DNA of 64,000 nucleotides, from positions 43,088,137 to 43,152,136 of the forward strand of contig NC_092042.1 in NCBI RefSeq assembly GCF_003086295.3, written 5' to 3'. The stretch is from Arachis hypogaea (Eukaryota > Streptophyta > Magnoliopsida > Fabales > Fabaceae). Shown in pieces: positions 34,683 to 46,863 of the stretch. Position numbers and translations under genes: made by a program. The notes beneath the pieces are model-generated. The model saw only the letters and a program-made list of their open reading frames with translations, did no database searches and had not been told where the DNA came from. Position 1 is the stretch's first letter; every line of letters starts with the position of its first letter.

Positions 34683-34704
34683 CTCTTTAAGTGTAGAGAG
34701 GTCG
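34665..34704 (+). promoter_or_regulatory. D internal AGGA hairpin and PPT-like box
   Basis: TGCACCG-AGGA-CGGTGCA (34665-34682), a perfect 7-bp stem, then CTCTTTAAGTGTAGAGAGGTCG. Confidence 0.6.
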
Positions 34705-36033
34705 ATACCGATCTCCGTGGGTTAGTACCTTCCTGTCTCAACACCAACGTTTAAATTAGTTGTTGCATTTGTATGTTTGTTTGATTTTGTGCATATATTA
34801 CCATTACTTGGTTGAAGTAATATTTTCTTTTTCAAGAAACTTTTTATAGTATTTCACTAATTTAAATTAAAAACTTTTTGAAAAACTTGTTTGAAGAAAT
34901 ATTATTTTGGAACATGATTTAGAGCTCGAACACACAAAACCAGTGAGATTTTGAGCCTAATTGATTGGTCGCATTTTACCAACCAATATTTTATTTTTCT
35001 TGTGTGTTTTTCTATCTAAAATTGTGATCTTTGTCTTGCTTAATTCTATATTTCCATTATTTGATGTATGCATGCACTTATATGATTGAGGCCTTGTTTC
35101 ACTGAACTTACATACCCATATGGCCTTACCTTTTATTATCCTTTGCAAACCAATGTTGAGCCTATTTTACCCCTTGTTCTTTACTTTAGCTCATCACTAA
35201 CTCTAAGCGAAAAACAATAATGTCCTTAATTTGAATCCTTGATTAGCTTAGACTAGTGAGAGTGCTCATGAATTAAGTATGGGAAAAGTGGGTTTGGAAT
35301 CGTTTGGTTTGAGAATTGAGTATGTTAGACTTTGTGTGAAAATGTGAAAAATGTTAAGAACATGTTTATGCATTCAAAATATTAATCATATGCATTGGAA
35401 AAAAAAAGAAAAGAAAAATAAAAAGGGGATAAAATGCCCCAAAGTAAATGGCAATAGCAATGCATATGTACTGTACTCGAAACTTGGAATGCATAAATAT
35501 GTAGTAAACATAATTAATGGATAGTTATTGATTTTATATTACATGGATTGACCTAAGTTAGGTGGAAGTTTATGTTAATTAAGGATTCAGATTTTAGTCC
35601 ACTTGGCCAAATACAATCCTACCTTGACCCTAACCACATTACAACCCTTAAAAGACCGCTTGATTTGTGTATTGGTGCATTAAATTTTTTGTTGATTGTT
35701 AGATGAAGAGCAAGCTATAGAAAGCAAAATTAGTAGAGAATTGAGAGAATTGACCCTAGACACTTGAGAATTAGAATGATATACACTACCATTAAAGGTT
35801 CAGTACTTAATTCTATGTTTCCTGCTTTCATGAGCTATCTTCTTCTTGCAAGTTATTTGTATTGTATTTTGTGATTTGAATTAGTAAAATCCAGTTCATA
35901 TTTGTTTCTGAAAGATTTATTTACTTTTTCACCAAGTAGGTAGAATCATTTTAGAATGTAGTTGCATTCACATTCATAGGTTGCATTGCATGAGTCCTGC
36001 TTTTCCCTACTCATTTATTTTGTCTCATTGAGC
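34705..36033 (+). other. D 3' noncoding region
   Basis: No ORF. It corresponds to the E and B1 3' regions; 'cgaacacacaaaaccagtgag' (near 34930) marks a shared block. Confidence 0.5.
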
Positions 36034-36072
36034 TTAGCATGAGGACATGCTAATGATTAAGTGTGGGGAGGT
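36034..36072 (+). promoter_or_regulatory. D terminal AGGA hairpin and polypurine tract
   Basis: TTAGCATG-AGGA-CATGCTAA (36034-36053), a perfect 8-bp stem, then TTAAGTGTGGGGAGGT, abutting the 3' LTR. Confidence 0.78.
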
Positions 36073-37514
36073 TGATAAACCACTATTTTATGGTTTATAT
36101 TGTATTTAATTGAGTGGTTTTATCAAGCTTTTCACCCACTTATTCATATGATTTGTATGATTTTACAATTCCTTCCTAGTTTAGTTCTATGATTGAAAAC
36201 ATGCTTCTTTGGTCTTAATTTAGCTAATCTTAATCCTCTCTTATTACCATTCGATGCCTTGATTTGTGTGTTAAGTGTTTCAGGCTTCATAGGGCAGGAA
36301 TGGCTTAGAGAATGAAGAGAAAGCGTGCAAAAATGGAAGGAACACAAGGAATTGAGGAGATGACCAGCGAGAAGTCACGCGGTCGCATGGCTCACACGAC
36401 CGCACAAAATGGAAGAAATCAGAGTGACGCGTTCGCGTGCTTAACGCGACCGCGCGGATTGGAAGCTGCACGAACGGTGCGAATGCGTGGACGACGCGCA
36501 CGCATGGTACAAAAAACGCTGAGTGACGCGATCGCATGGACGACGCGGCCGTGTGACGTGCGCGATCTGCAAAAATTACAGAATACGCTGAAGATGATTT
36601 TGGGCCACATTTTGACCTAGATTTCGGCTCAGGAAAGTAGATTAAAGTTAGGGAACATGCAGAGACTCAATACTTCAGATCAGATCATAATTCATTTTTC
36701 ATAATTTAGATGTAGCTTTTAGAGAGAGAGGTTCTCTCCTCTCTCTTAGGATTAGGATTTCTTTTAGTCATTAGGATTGTTTCTTCGTACCAGGTTCAAT
36801 AATTTATGTTTCTCTTCTATTTTTGTTTACTCTGAAGCTTTTATTTGTATTTGATTTATGTTGCCCAATTGGCTTATGAACTTTTTCATGTTAGAATTGA
36901 CATCTCCATTCAATATAATTTGAGGTATTCCAGATATTTATGATTTTAATTTAGCTTTCCATATTCTTGGTTCTGGTTGATTAATTGGTAACTCTTGAGT
37001 TATCAAACTCATCGTGATTGATAATTGTTATTCTTGCTGATTAATTTAGATTCCTATAACTCTAGTCTTTCCTTAAGGAGTTGACTAGGACTTTAGGTGT
37101 TAAATTGATTTGTCCACTTAACTTACCTTCATAGTTAGAAGTTGACTTAGTGGTAGCAGGAATATAATTCTCATCACCATTGATAAGGATAACTAGGATA
37201 GGACTTCCAGTTATCATACCTTGCCAAGAGTTTTATTAGTTATTAATTTATTAATTCCTGCAATTTATTTCTCTTGTTCAAAACCTTTTCAAAACCCAAA
37301 AACACTATTTTACATAACCAATAATAATTCATACTTCCCTGCAACTCCTTGAGAAGATGACTCGAGGTTTGAATACTTCGGTTTATAAATTTTATTGGGT
37401 TTGTTACTTGTGACAACCAAACGTTTGTAAGAAAGGTTGATTGCTTGGTTTAGAAACTATACTTGCAATGAAAAATTTATTATAACTTCTAAATCATCAA
37501 TCTTCTGTTCTTCA
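36073..37514 (+). repeat. D 3' LTR
   Basis: 1,442 bp, TGATAAACCACTAT to GTTCTTCA, followed by TSD GTGAG. The CGCG dyad array is at 36375-36560. Confidence 0.92.
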
Positions 37515-37519
37515 GTGAG

Positions 37520-38072
37520 ATCTAGACTTATTTTTCTAGTCTCTTGACCCCTGAGATCTGCATTTTCATTTTAGTTCATCTGTTGAATGCTTCTTCAAGC
37601 TAATTTACTTTTCTGTTTGAGATCTATTTCAATTCAAGTCATCCTTTACTCTTCTGCTTGTTGCAATTTACTTTTCCTTGTTTAAATTCTACAATCCCAG
37701 CTCCCTGAGCCCTTTATCATTCAAGCAATTTACATTTCTTGCACTCTAAGTTTCTGCAATTTATATTTTTTGCACTCTAAGTTTCTGCAATTTACTTTAC
37801 TTGTTCTTTAAAATTCAGCACTTTTACTTTCTGTTCTCTTTAATTTACTGCAATTCTTCCCTCTCCCTTTACATTTCATGCAATTTAGCTTCTGTTAGAT
37901 ACAAATCACTCAAATTAACTCTTGTTTGCTTGACTAAATCAACCACTAAACTAAAATTGCTTAATATTTCAATCCCTGTGGGATCGACCTCACTCATGTG
38001 AGTTATTACTACTTGATGCGACCTGGTACACTTGCTGGTGAGTTTTGTGTTGGATCGTCTTCCACACCATCA
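37520..38072 (+). repeat. C 5' LTR, last 553 bp
   Basis: Resumes C after D. It matches 43607-44155 of the 3' LTR and ends CACACCATCA. The U5 hairpin CTCAC-TCAT-GTGAG is near 37989-38002. Confidence 0.9.
37989..38002 (+). other. U5 hairpin, C family
   Basis: CTCAC-TCAT-GTGAG, preceded by GGGATCGAC and followed by TTATTACT. It takes the place of CCTTAC-TCGC-GTAAGG in A LTRs. Copies are at 44072-44085 and 46776-46789. Confidence 0.6.
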
Positions 38073-38078
38073 AGTTTT

Positions 38079-38096
38079 TGGCGCCGTTGTTGGGGA
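38079..38096 (+). promoter_or_regulatory. C PBS (tRNA-Asp)
   Basis: TGGCGCCGTTGTTGGGGA, one mismatch, 6 nt after the LTR end. Confidence 0.88.
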
Positions 38097-38277
38097 TTGA
38101 TTAGATTGACAATGATTAAGTGAGGTAGTGATCTAGATTAAGCATTTTTTTTAATTTTCTTTTGACTAACACATTAACTATTTGAATTTTTGCCTAAGCT
38201 AACCAAAACTTCACTCTAGCAATAGATTGAAGTACTAATGGTTTTCTGGTTTTGTGTGTTTCTTATGTTTTATTTGT

Positions 38278-39867
38278 ATGTCAGGTACAAGGAGAGCTAT
38301 CCCTACTTTCTCTGAAACTGACGAAAGAACCCTTCAGAGGTTAAGAAGGGAAGAAAGAGGGAAAGACATTGTTGGAGAAGAGGATTCAGAAGAAGAATTC
38401 CAAGAGATGGATGAACACTCAACAAATCCAACAAATCCACCAGTAGGAGTGGACAACAACAATGGTCAACCACCAAGGGGAGTATTGGCCTCTTATACAT
38501 TTGCAAATCCTAGACATTGTGGGAGTAGCATCCTTACCCTAAATGTCAATGCAAATAACTTTGAATTGAAGCCACAACTCATCACATTGGTCCAAAATAA
38601 CTGCTCTTTTGGAGGAGGGCCACTTGAAGATCCAAACCAACACTTATCCACTTTTCTGAGGATTCGTGACACTGTCAAATCTAATGGTGTGCATCCTGAA
38701 ATCTATAAGCTATTGCTATTTCCATTCTCCCTCAGAGATAAAGCTACTCAATGGCTAGAGACATCTCCAAGAGAGAGCATCAACACTTGGAAAGATCTAG
38801 TGAGCAAGTTTCTTGCCAAATTTTACCCACTTCAGAGGATTATTAGATTAAAGACTGAAGTGCAAACATTTACACAATTGGATGCTGAATCTCTATATGA
38901 GGCATGGGAGAGATACAAGGCTTTGCTAAGGAAATGCCCACCGGACATGTTCACTGAATGGGACAAGCTTCAAAACTTCTATGAAGGACTCACTTTGAAG
39001 GCTCAAGAAGCACCGGATCACTCAGCTGGAGGCTCTTTACAACTCATGAAGATTGCAGAGGAGGCCCAAAATCTCATTGATATGGTGGTGAACAATCAAT
39101 ATTTCTTTGCTTACCAAAGGCAATGCCAACCATCACAGAGAAAGGGAGTGCTAGAGTTGGAAGGAGTGGACACAATCTTGGCTCAACACAAAGTGATGCA
39201 GCAGCAAATTCAGCAACAATTTGAACAAATGGCTAAGAGGATTGATAGCTTACAAGTTGCATAAGTGAATGTCACAAGTCAACCATCAACCCCTTGGGGG
39301 TAGAATGAAGAGAGTCAAGAGGATCAATAGCAAGAACAAATTCAATATGTGCATAATCAAGGTTTTGGATCAAGTGAAGTTTATGGTGACACTTATAACC
39401 CATTCTGAAAGAACCACCCAAACCTTAGATGGGGAGATAGCCACAACCAGAACCAACAACCATGGCAAAGAAATTCAAACCAAAACTACCCAAGAAATAA
39501 CCAGCAGAACACTAACCAAAACTCCTACAGAAAACCCCAAAATAATTACCCCACCTCCAACCATCATCCATCCAATAACTAAGCCACCAATCAAAACACT
39601 TACCATCAACCCTCAACATCTCACAACCAACCAATCTCACAAGACTCTCAGAGGATCACCAACTTGGAGCTCATGATGGAGAAAATGATGAAGAACCAAG
39701 ATCTTACAACCAAAAATTAAGAAGCTTCCATGAAAAATATAGAAAGGTAGATTGGACAGTTTTCCAAGTAAATTGCTATTGAGAGACCATCAAGCTTATT
39801 ACCAAGTGACACCATTCCTAATCCTAAAGAGGAGTGCAAATCTATACAGCTAAGAAGTGGAAAGACA
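38278..39867 (+). pseudogene. gag: C gag
   Basis: MSGTRRAIPTFSETDE starts at 38278. The capsid-like domain has LFPFSLRDKATQWLE, KFLAKFYP and ESLYEAWERYKALLRKCP. TAA at 39262 ends the open part. The same phase beyond it, to 39867, still reads like an Asn/Gln-rich gag tail but holds several TAG, TAA and TGA codons. No zinc knuckle is visible. Confidence 0.85.
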
Positions 39868-40791
39868 TTGGTGGACAACAAAGAAGCAACCAAGAGAGCT
39901 ATGGGCAGTAACAAAGAGCCAACAGAGAAGGAGGAAGCCAACAAGGATGTGACAATAGGCAATCAGGCTCAAGAAAAGGAAGACCAACCACAAATCTCAA
40001 GAAAAGGAAAGGAAGCAATAGAAGAACCAACCAAGGATCACAGGCAGGGAGTGAACTTCACACCTCCATTGCCATATCCCAAAAGGTTCAACAAAGAGAC
40101 AAAAGACCAACACTTCCCTAAATTCCTTGAAGTCTTCAAGAAGTTGGAGATCAACATCCCCCTGGCTGAGGCATTAGAGCAGATGCCTCTATATGCAAAA
40201 TTCTTGAAAGAACTCATCAACAAAAAGAAGAGTCGGCAAGAGAAGGAAACAATGCTTCTCACTGAAGAATGTAGTGCTATGATTCAAGGGAGAATCCCAC
40301 CAAAGCTCAAAGATCCAGGGAGTTTTGTAGTTTCATGTACCATAGGCAAGATGATCTTAGATAAAGCACTCTGTGACCTTGGTGCTAGTATCAACTTAAT
40401 GCCCCTCTCCATGATGAGGAAGCTTGTAATAGAGGAACTAAAACCCACCAGGATATCGTTGGTAATGGCTGATAGATCAATCAAGACACCCAATGAAATT
40501 ATGAAAAATCTCTTAGTAAAGGTGGGGGAGTTTATCTTTCCTACGGATTTTGTGATTTTGGATACAGAAGAAGAAGAAAACAATTCAATCATCTTGGGAA
40601 GGCCATTTCTAGCCATAGCGAGAGCCATTATTGATGTAGAGAAGGGAGAGATGATCTTCAGGGTGCACAATGAGCAAATGGTTATTAATGTCTTTAAATC
40701 AATGCAACATCCCCCTGAACAAGAGAACGACATGAAGGTGGATATGATAGAAAGTCTGGTAGAGGAAATGTTAGAGGCCACCTATCAATAG
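39868..40791 (+). pseudogene. pol: C aspartic protease region
   Basis: Contains KALCDLGASINLMPLS (active-site Asp at about 40375) and IILGRPFLAIARA. In these elements this module processes gag-pol. The frame is open for about 300 codons and ends at TAA 40789-40791, then continues in phase at 40807. Confidence 0.87.
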
Positions 40792-40806
40792 CAACATGAA
40801 GAAGAA

Positions 40807-42096
40807 GTGGAGGAGGAACAAGAAGAGGAAGTGGTAGAAATCTCCATTGAAGATAAGGAGAAGGAGAAGTCAAAACAGGAGTTGAAACCCCTTTCCTCTC
40901 ACCTCAAATACGTGTTCCTTAGAGAAGAAGAGGCCCTGCCAGTGATCATTAACTCGTCCTTGAATATGGAAAAAGAAACAAGGTTTATTGAAGTGTTGAA
41001 AGCTCACAAAACAGCCTTGGGCTGGACAATTGAAGATATCAAAGGCATTAGCCCAGCCATTTGTATGCACAAAATTCTGTTAGAAGAAGAATCAAAACCT
41101 GTAGTTCAACCCCAAAAAAGGCTCAAGCCAGCCATGAAGGAGGTAGTTCAAAAAGAAGTCATGAAACTATGGAATGCTAGGATAATCTTTCCAATCTCTG
41201 ACAGCTCATGGGTGAGCCCGGTTCAAGTTGTACCAAAAAAAGGAGGAATGACAGTCATCACCAATGAGAAAAATGAGTTGATCCCCACTAGGACAGTGAT
41301 TGAATGGAGGATGTGCATAGATTATAGAAGATTAAATGATGCTACAAGGAAAGATCACTTTCCTCTCCCATTCATTGATTAGATGCTGGAAAGATTGGCC
41401 GGCCATGCCTATTATTGCTTCTTGGATGGGTATTCTAGATACAATCAAATAGTGGTGGATCCTAAGGACCAAGAAAAGACTTCCTTCATATGTCCATTTG
41501 GAGTTTTCACCTATAGGAGGATGCCCTTTAGGCTATGCAATGCCTCAGCTACCTTTCAAAGGTGTATGCTTTCCATTTTCTCTGATATGGTGGAAAAATT
41601 TTTAGAAGTCTTCATGGATGATTTTTCTGTCTTTGGCAATTCATTTAACACTTGTCTGCATCATTTAACTCTTATTTTGAAAAGATGCCAAGAAACTAAC
41701 CTAGTATTAAATTAGGAGAAATGCCATTTTATGGTTCCTGAAGGGATAGTTCTTGGGCATAAAGTGTCATGCAAAGGTATAGAAGTTGATAAAGCTAAAA
41801 TAGAAGTTATTGAAAAACTTTCTATACCTGTTAATGTGAAAGCAGTAAGGAGCTTTCTTGGGCATGCTGGCTTTTACAGGAGGTTCATCAAAGATTTTTC
41901 AAAAATAGCAAAACCATTGAGCAATTTGCTAATGCTTGATAGCCCTTTCATCTTTGATAACAACTGCAAACATGCCTTTGAAACCTTAAAGAGAAAACTC
42001 ATTACAGCACCAATTATCACACCCCCTAATTGGAAACTACCTTTTGAACTTATGTGTGATGCAAGTGACCTTGCTATTGGTGCTGTGTTGGGGTAA
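40807..42096 (+). pseudogene. pol: C reverse transcriptase
   Basis: Motifs: KPLSSHLKYVFL linker, QPQKRLKPAMKEVVQKEV, MCIDYRRLNDATRKDHFPLPFID, FLDGYSRYNQI, FRLCNASATFQ, FMDDFSVFG (catalytic GAT-GAT at 41617-41622) and FLGHAGFYRRFI. Stops lie at 41380, 41713 and 42094. They fall at Gln or Trp positions of related RTs. Confidence 0.9.
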
Positions 42097-42430
42097 AAGA
42101 AAGACAAGCTGCACCATGTCATATATTATGCCAGCAAAGTGTTAAATAAAACATAGAAAAATTATACCACCACTGAGAAAGAGCTTTTGGCAATTGTATA
42201 TGCATTTGATAAGTTTAGACAATACTTGACTGGTTCAAAGGTTATAGTATATACTGACCATGCTGCTCTCAAGTATTTAATGTCCAAACAGGATTCAAAA
42301 CCAAGAGTTCGACATTGAAGTAAGAGATAGAAAGGGGAGTGAGAATCAAGTAGCAGATCATTTATCAAGAGTGCCACAAGAAGCCAATCAGGATAGACCA
42401 CAACAAGTGAATGAGAATTTCCCTAATGAG
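42097..42430 (+). pseudogene. pol: C RNase H, truncated
   Basis: [33 protein letters not shown] and VADHLSRVPQEA are visible. There is a stop near 42155 and a short internal loss around 42300. Integrase and the rest of the element are missing to the right. Confidence 0.82.
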
Positions 42431-42485
42431 CATTTTTTTCAAGTTCAGCAAGTGGTAAGGAAAAAAAAACAAAAAGATAGATAAA

Positions 42486-42971
42486 TGGAGTTTTTTCCTA
42501 CTAGACTTCTAAGAAACCTGTTCTTAGCAACCTAGGTCACTGGAAGGGTTTTCCCTACTAGACCTTCAAAGAACCTGTCCTTGACAACCTAGATCAGAGG
42601 GATGAAAATTGAATCACTCAATTTTCTCCATGCAACAAGCGAAGCAAATCACTCACCTCACTTAATCACACAATAAAAATGTGCATAAAGCACTAAGAAA
42701 ATTTTATTCATCAAAAGTTATTCCCAAATGGTCTCACCAGAGGTGTTTAAATAGGCTCCTAACAAACTAACTAAAAGATAAGATAACTAATTTAAATCAG
42801 ATTTGATCTTATTGGATTAGATCATATTTGATTTAAATTTTAAAATCCTAAAGATATGATAACTAATTTAAATCAGATTTGATCTTTAATTGATTAGATC
42901 AGACTTGATTTAAATTTAAGATTCCTAAAAATACTACTAAGCAAATCAGAAGTAAATCAAATCTTCCAACA
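42486..42971 (-). repeat. Single copia-like LTR at a deletion junction in C
   Basis: 486 bp reading TGTTGGAAGATTTG to AAAACTCCA on the minus strand (TG...CA ends), with a TTTAAATAGG TATA-like site in U3. The left flank is RNase H of C and the right flank is the middle of the C 3' LTR. The flanking 5-mers (ATAAA, AACTC) do not match. The copia assignment rests on length and ends only. Confidence 0.6.
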
Positions 42972-44155
42972 AACTCTTACCAAGAATCGAACCTTGGAAC
43001 CTCAAGGGGCAAGCAAAACTCTTGCCAAGAGCTTAGAGCTCTTGCAAAGAGCTTTACTTCCTTGTCACAAGGAGAAAATGTGCGCAACAATTTGGAAGGG
43101 AGGCACAAAGCTCGGCTGTCACAAGCACCCGAGCTTTGCCCTAGGAGCATCCAATGGGCCAAAAATTCATCAAAAATCTAATTTAATTAATTTCTTCACC
43201 AAATTTTAGAGCCCACCCAAATTCTTAGATCCAAATTAGGAAGTGTATAAATAAGTGTTAGTTAGATGTAGAGAGGACTTTTTACTTTATTTTTTTCTTT
43301 TGATCATTTTTTAGACTTTTTGAATTTGGAGTTTACTCTTGTTTTGAATTTTCATTTTCTTTTAACTTGAGCTTTGAATTGGGAAGTAGAATTGAGTTCT
43401 CTTCCTCTGGGTTTTCTTATTTTCTTTTTCTGCACACTTGCTTGAGTCTTGGGTGTGAAGAATTGAGGAAATTCTGTCTCAATCTCACTTAGAGATCTCT
43501 TTGTTCACTTTACTGCATAATTCAAGGATTTGTGTTATTCTTTACTGATTTTCATCTTCAATTCTCTTTAAATCATCTTCTGAATTGGATCAAGGAAGGT
43601 AGTGAGATCTAGACTTAGTTTAGTCTCTTGACCCCTGAGATCTGCATTTTCATTTTAGTTCATCTGCTGAATGCTTCTTCAAGCTAATTTACTTTTCTGT
43701 TTGGGATCTATTTCAATTAAAGTCATCCTTTACTCTTCTGCTTGTTGCAATTTACTTTTCCTTGTTTAAATTTTGCAATCCCAGCTCCCTGATCCCTTTA
43801 TCATTCAAGCAATTTACATTTCTTGCACTCTAAGTTTCTGCAATTTACATTTCTTGCACTCTAAGTTTCTGTGATTTACTTTACTTGTTCTTTAAGGTTC
43901 AGCACTTTTACTTTCTGTTCTCTTTAATTTACTGCAATTCTTCCCTCTCCCTTTAAATTTCATGCAGTTTAGCTTCTGTCAGATACAAATCACTCAAATC
44001 AACTCTTGTTTGCTTGACTAAATCAACCACTAAACTAAATTTGCTCAATCTTCAATCCCTGTGGGATCGACCTCACTCATGTGAGTTATTACTACTTGAT
44101 GCGACCCGGTACACTTGCCGGGGAGTTCTGTGTTGGATCATCTTCCACACCATCA
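42972..44155 (+). repeat. C 3' LTR, 5'-truncated
   Basis: Matches the 5' LTR from about 14689 onward, so 684 bp of U3 are missing. TATAAATA is at 43246. It ends CACACCATCA with TSD ATGAT after it. Confidence 0.9.
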
Positions 44156-44160
44156 ATGAT

Positions 44161-44783
44161 CGTTCCATTTTCAATTTTATTTCGTTTTGTTTTTTTTTTA
44201 GTTTTCTTTTATTTTATTTTATTGAACCTGGAATTATTCATAGCATCCACATTAGCATTGTATTTTGCATCCTGCATATATAAAAAAACCCCACGCGAGC
44301 GCGCAAGCCACGCATGGGCGTCGAATGGTAATCGGCGTAAAGATCCAACACCCAGAAAGTTGGGCTGGAATGGTGCGGCTGGTGTGCATTAGGCACAAAT
44401 TGGGCTACGCGTTCGCGTCAATGACGTGAACGCATCACTTTCACTTCACACACACCACGCGAAAGCATGGGCGACGCGTACGCGTCGCGTAAACATTATT
44501 GCCCCCCAAATGAACACAGAGAGTTGCGCCAAAACGATGCTGGAATTGTGCGGTTAGCACAATTCCAATCGACGCGTTCACCTGTTTCACGCGGACGCGT
44601 CACTTCACTCAGGCGATCGCGTTAATGAAGCGTTCGCGACATTCCCTTTCTACCTCAATCACGCGATTGCGTGCACCACGCGTTCGCGTGGATTTGAATC
44701 CTTTAAACCCAACCTACACGAAACCCTAACTCAATTTGCGTCACTTCCCCACCCCAACCCCCCTCTGCACTCTCTCTTCTCCT
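44161..44783 (+). other. B1 noncoding block with CGCG dyads
   Basis: Resumes B1 after C. Dyads such as ACGCGTTCGCGT and GCGACGCGTACGCGTCGC are dense at 44290-44700. The end is CT-rich. No ORF. Confidence 0.65.
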
Positions 44784-44788
44784 CCCCC

Positions 44789-46858
44789 TGATGACAAGTC
44801 ATCTTAGCCTAGTTTCACTAGCCTTTTTCTTTGTTTTCACTAGGTTTTATGCACTTTCTTGCATTCTAAGTAAGTAATTTGGAATGAAAATGCATGACTT
44901 CTTTAAATCAAACAACCACCATTTAATTGATGCTAAATCATGAGGTTTGGGCTAAAATTAATTGATTTTTAATGATTTATAAACCTTGTGAATTTGGTGA
45001 TACTTTGATTGGTTGTTTTGATTAATTGTAGGTGAAGAAAAGAAGAAAACAAGAAAGCGTGGCTTAAGAAGTGTGGCTCAAGGAAAAGAAAAGTGTGGCA
45101 AAGAACATAAGGAAGCGTGGCACATGAAAGGAGGGAAGCCAGAATGCTCTCCCCAAGAGCTCAGTGCTCTCCAAAGGTGCACAACAATAAACCAAGGAAG
45201 CAATGTCTCAATGCTTTGCTCACCTTGTGAGCTGAGCACAATTTGAAGCCAAGAAACAAGGAAAGGAAAAACAATGCTCAGCTCACCAAGGGAGCATTAT
45301 CGGGCATTCATCAAAAGAAATTCAAGGAAATTATTTGCCAAATGCCTTCTCCAAGAGTCAAACCAAGAACCAAGGGAGAGTGGGGAAGCGCTACTCAAAA
45401 GGAAAATAAGCTAAGAATTGGCCAAATGCATCATCCAAGGTTCAAACTCAACACCTTGAGGAAGCAAGGAGCAAGAAGCTAAAAGGAAACCAAGAAAATA
45501 CCACCAGCGCATGCTTCCCTCAAGTTTCAAACCAAGGACCCCCCTTGGAAGCTCCAATGCTCAGCTCAATTGGAGAGCTGAGCGCTACTCCTTGGTGCAT
45601 CACACAAGAGCTTGACACGGGCCAAAGGAAATGAGCACGCAACAATTTGACACGGCCAGGGAACAAGACGCGCACAAGGCATGCATGCAAGGCCCCAATG
45701 CTCAGCTCACCTTGTGAGCAGAGCATTCCCCTGGTGCCTTCACCAACATTGCACGCTACAAAGGATCCCCATACAAAGCCTCAATGCTCAGCTCCCCACT
45801 TGAGCTGAGCATCCTCTTGGAAGCAAATTCTCTATGGGCTGAAAATTGAATTAAAAATCCAACTTAATTCATTTCTTCACCAATTCAAAAGCCCATCCAA
45901 ATTCCAAAATCCAAGAATAGAAAGTGTATAAATAGTAGCTAGTTTGATGTAATTAGGACCGCGAGAATCACTTTTGAATTTTCCTTTAACTTCCATTTTC
46001 ATTTTTGAGCTTATACTTTGGAATTTAGTTCTTAGAGAATTGGGGAGGAGAATTGATCTCTCTTCTTCCTTGTTCTTGCTTGAGCACTCTTTACTTTTTA
46101 TTTTGGATCTTGGGTGAAGAATTGAAGAACTTCTGTTTCAATCTCACCTTGAGATCCCTTGCTTTAATTTTCTGCATAATTGAATTTCAATTTCCATTCG
46201 CTGCTTCATCTTCTACTCTTTCTGCAATTTACTTTCCTTTATTTCTTTTGCAATTGTTCTTGGTGGATCAAGGAAGGATTTGAGATCTAGACTTGTTTTC
46301 TAGTTTCATCCACTCCTGAGATCTTCAACCCTCTTTTAAATTGCTGCAAATTAAGCATCGCTCACTTTCTGTTCTTAAATTTTCAAAGCATTTTTCCGCT
46401 TCTGTTTGAGATCTACTTTAATTCAATTCATCTTCTACTTGTCTGTTTATTGCAATTCACTTGTTCTTGTTTAATTTCTGCAATCCCAATTCCCAATCCT
46501 TTTATAATTCAAGCAATTTACATTTCTTGCACTTTAAGTTTCAGCCATTTATATTTCTTGCAATCTAAGTTTCTGCACTTTATATTACTTGCACTTTAAG
46601 ATTCAGCTTCTTTACTTTCTTTGCTCTCTAAATTACTGCAATTCTTCCCTTCCCCTTTACATTTCAAGCAATTTAGCTTCCGTTAATCACAAACACTCAA
46701 CCAATACTTGATTCGCTTGACTAAATCAACCACTAAACTAAAATTGCTCAATCCTTCAATCCCTGTGGGATCGACCTCACTCATGTGAGTTATTATTACT
46801 TGATGCTATCCCGTACACTTGCCGGTGAGTTTCATGTTGGATCATTTTCCACACATCA
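44789..46858 (+). repeat. Solo LTR C2 (C family)
   Basis: 2,070 bp, TGATGACAAGTC to CACACATCA, with TSD CCCCC (44784-44788 and 46859-46863). Its U3 (45148-45830) is filled with inverted repeats on AGCTCAG/CTGAGCT cores, different in detail from C but placed the same way before TATAAATA (45927). Confidence 0.88.
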
Positions 46859-46863
46859 CCCCC

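Larger units (their letters stand above)
15320..37514 (+). mobile_element. Element D: pol-less TGATAAAC-family element, inserted in the C 5' LTR
   Basis: Perfect TSD GTGAG (15315-15319 and 37515-37519). LTRs are 15320-16759 and 36073-37514. E is nested inside ORF1 (17842-32095). Without E the element is about 7.9 kb: PBS, leader, ORF1, a CGCG-rich block, a 3' splice site, an ORF3 stub, a 3' noncoding region and PPT. The opening 210 bp of the two LTRs differ at about six sites by eye. Confidence 0.92.
14005..44155 (+). mobile_element. Element C: Athila-type element with pol, inserted in B1
   Basis: The LTR starts TGATGACAAGTC and ends CACACCATCA. Perfect TSD ATGAT at 14000-14004 and 44156-44160. 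B1 sequence resumes at 44161 with the same words that D shows uninterrupted at 33288 ('atgatcgttcc'). The 5' LTR is split by D. The 3' LTR lacks its first about 684 bp, and the end of RNase H plus all of integrase are gone at a junction occupied by a copia-like LTR. Confidence 0.9.
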
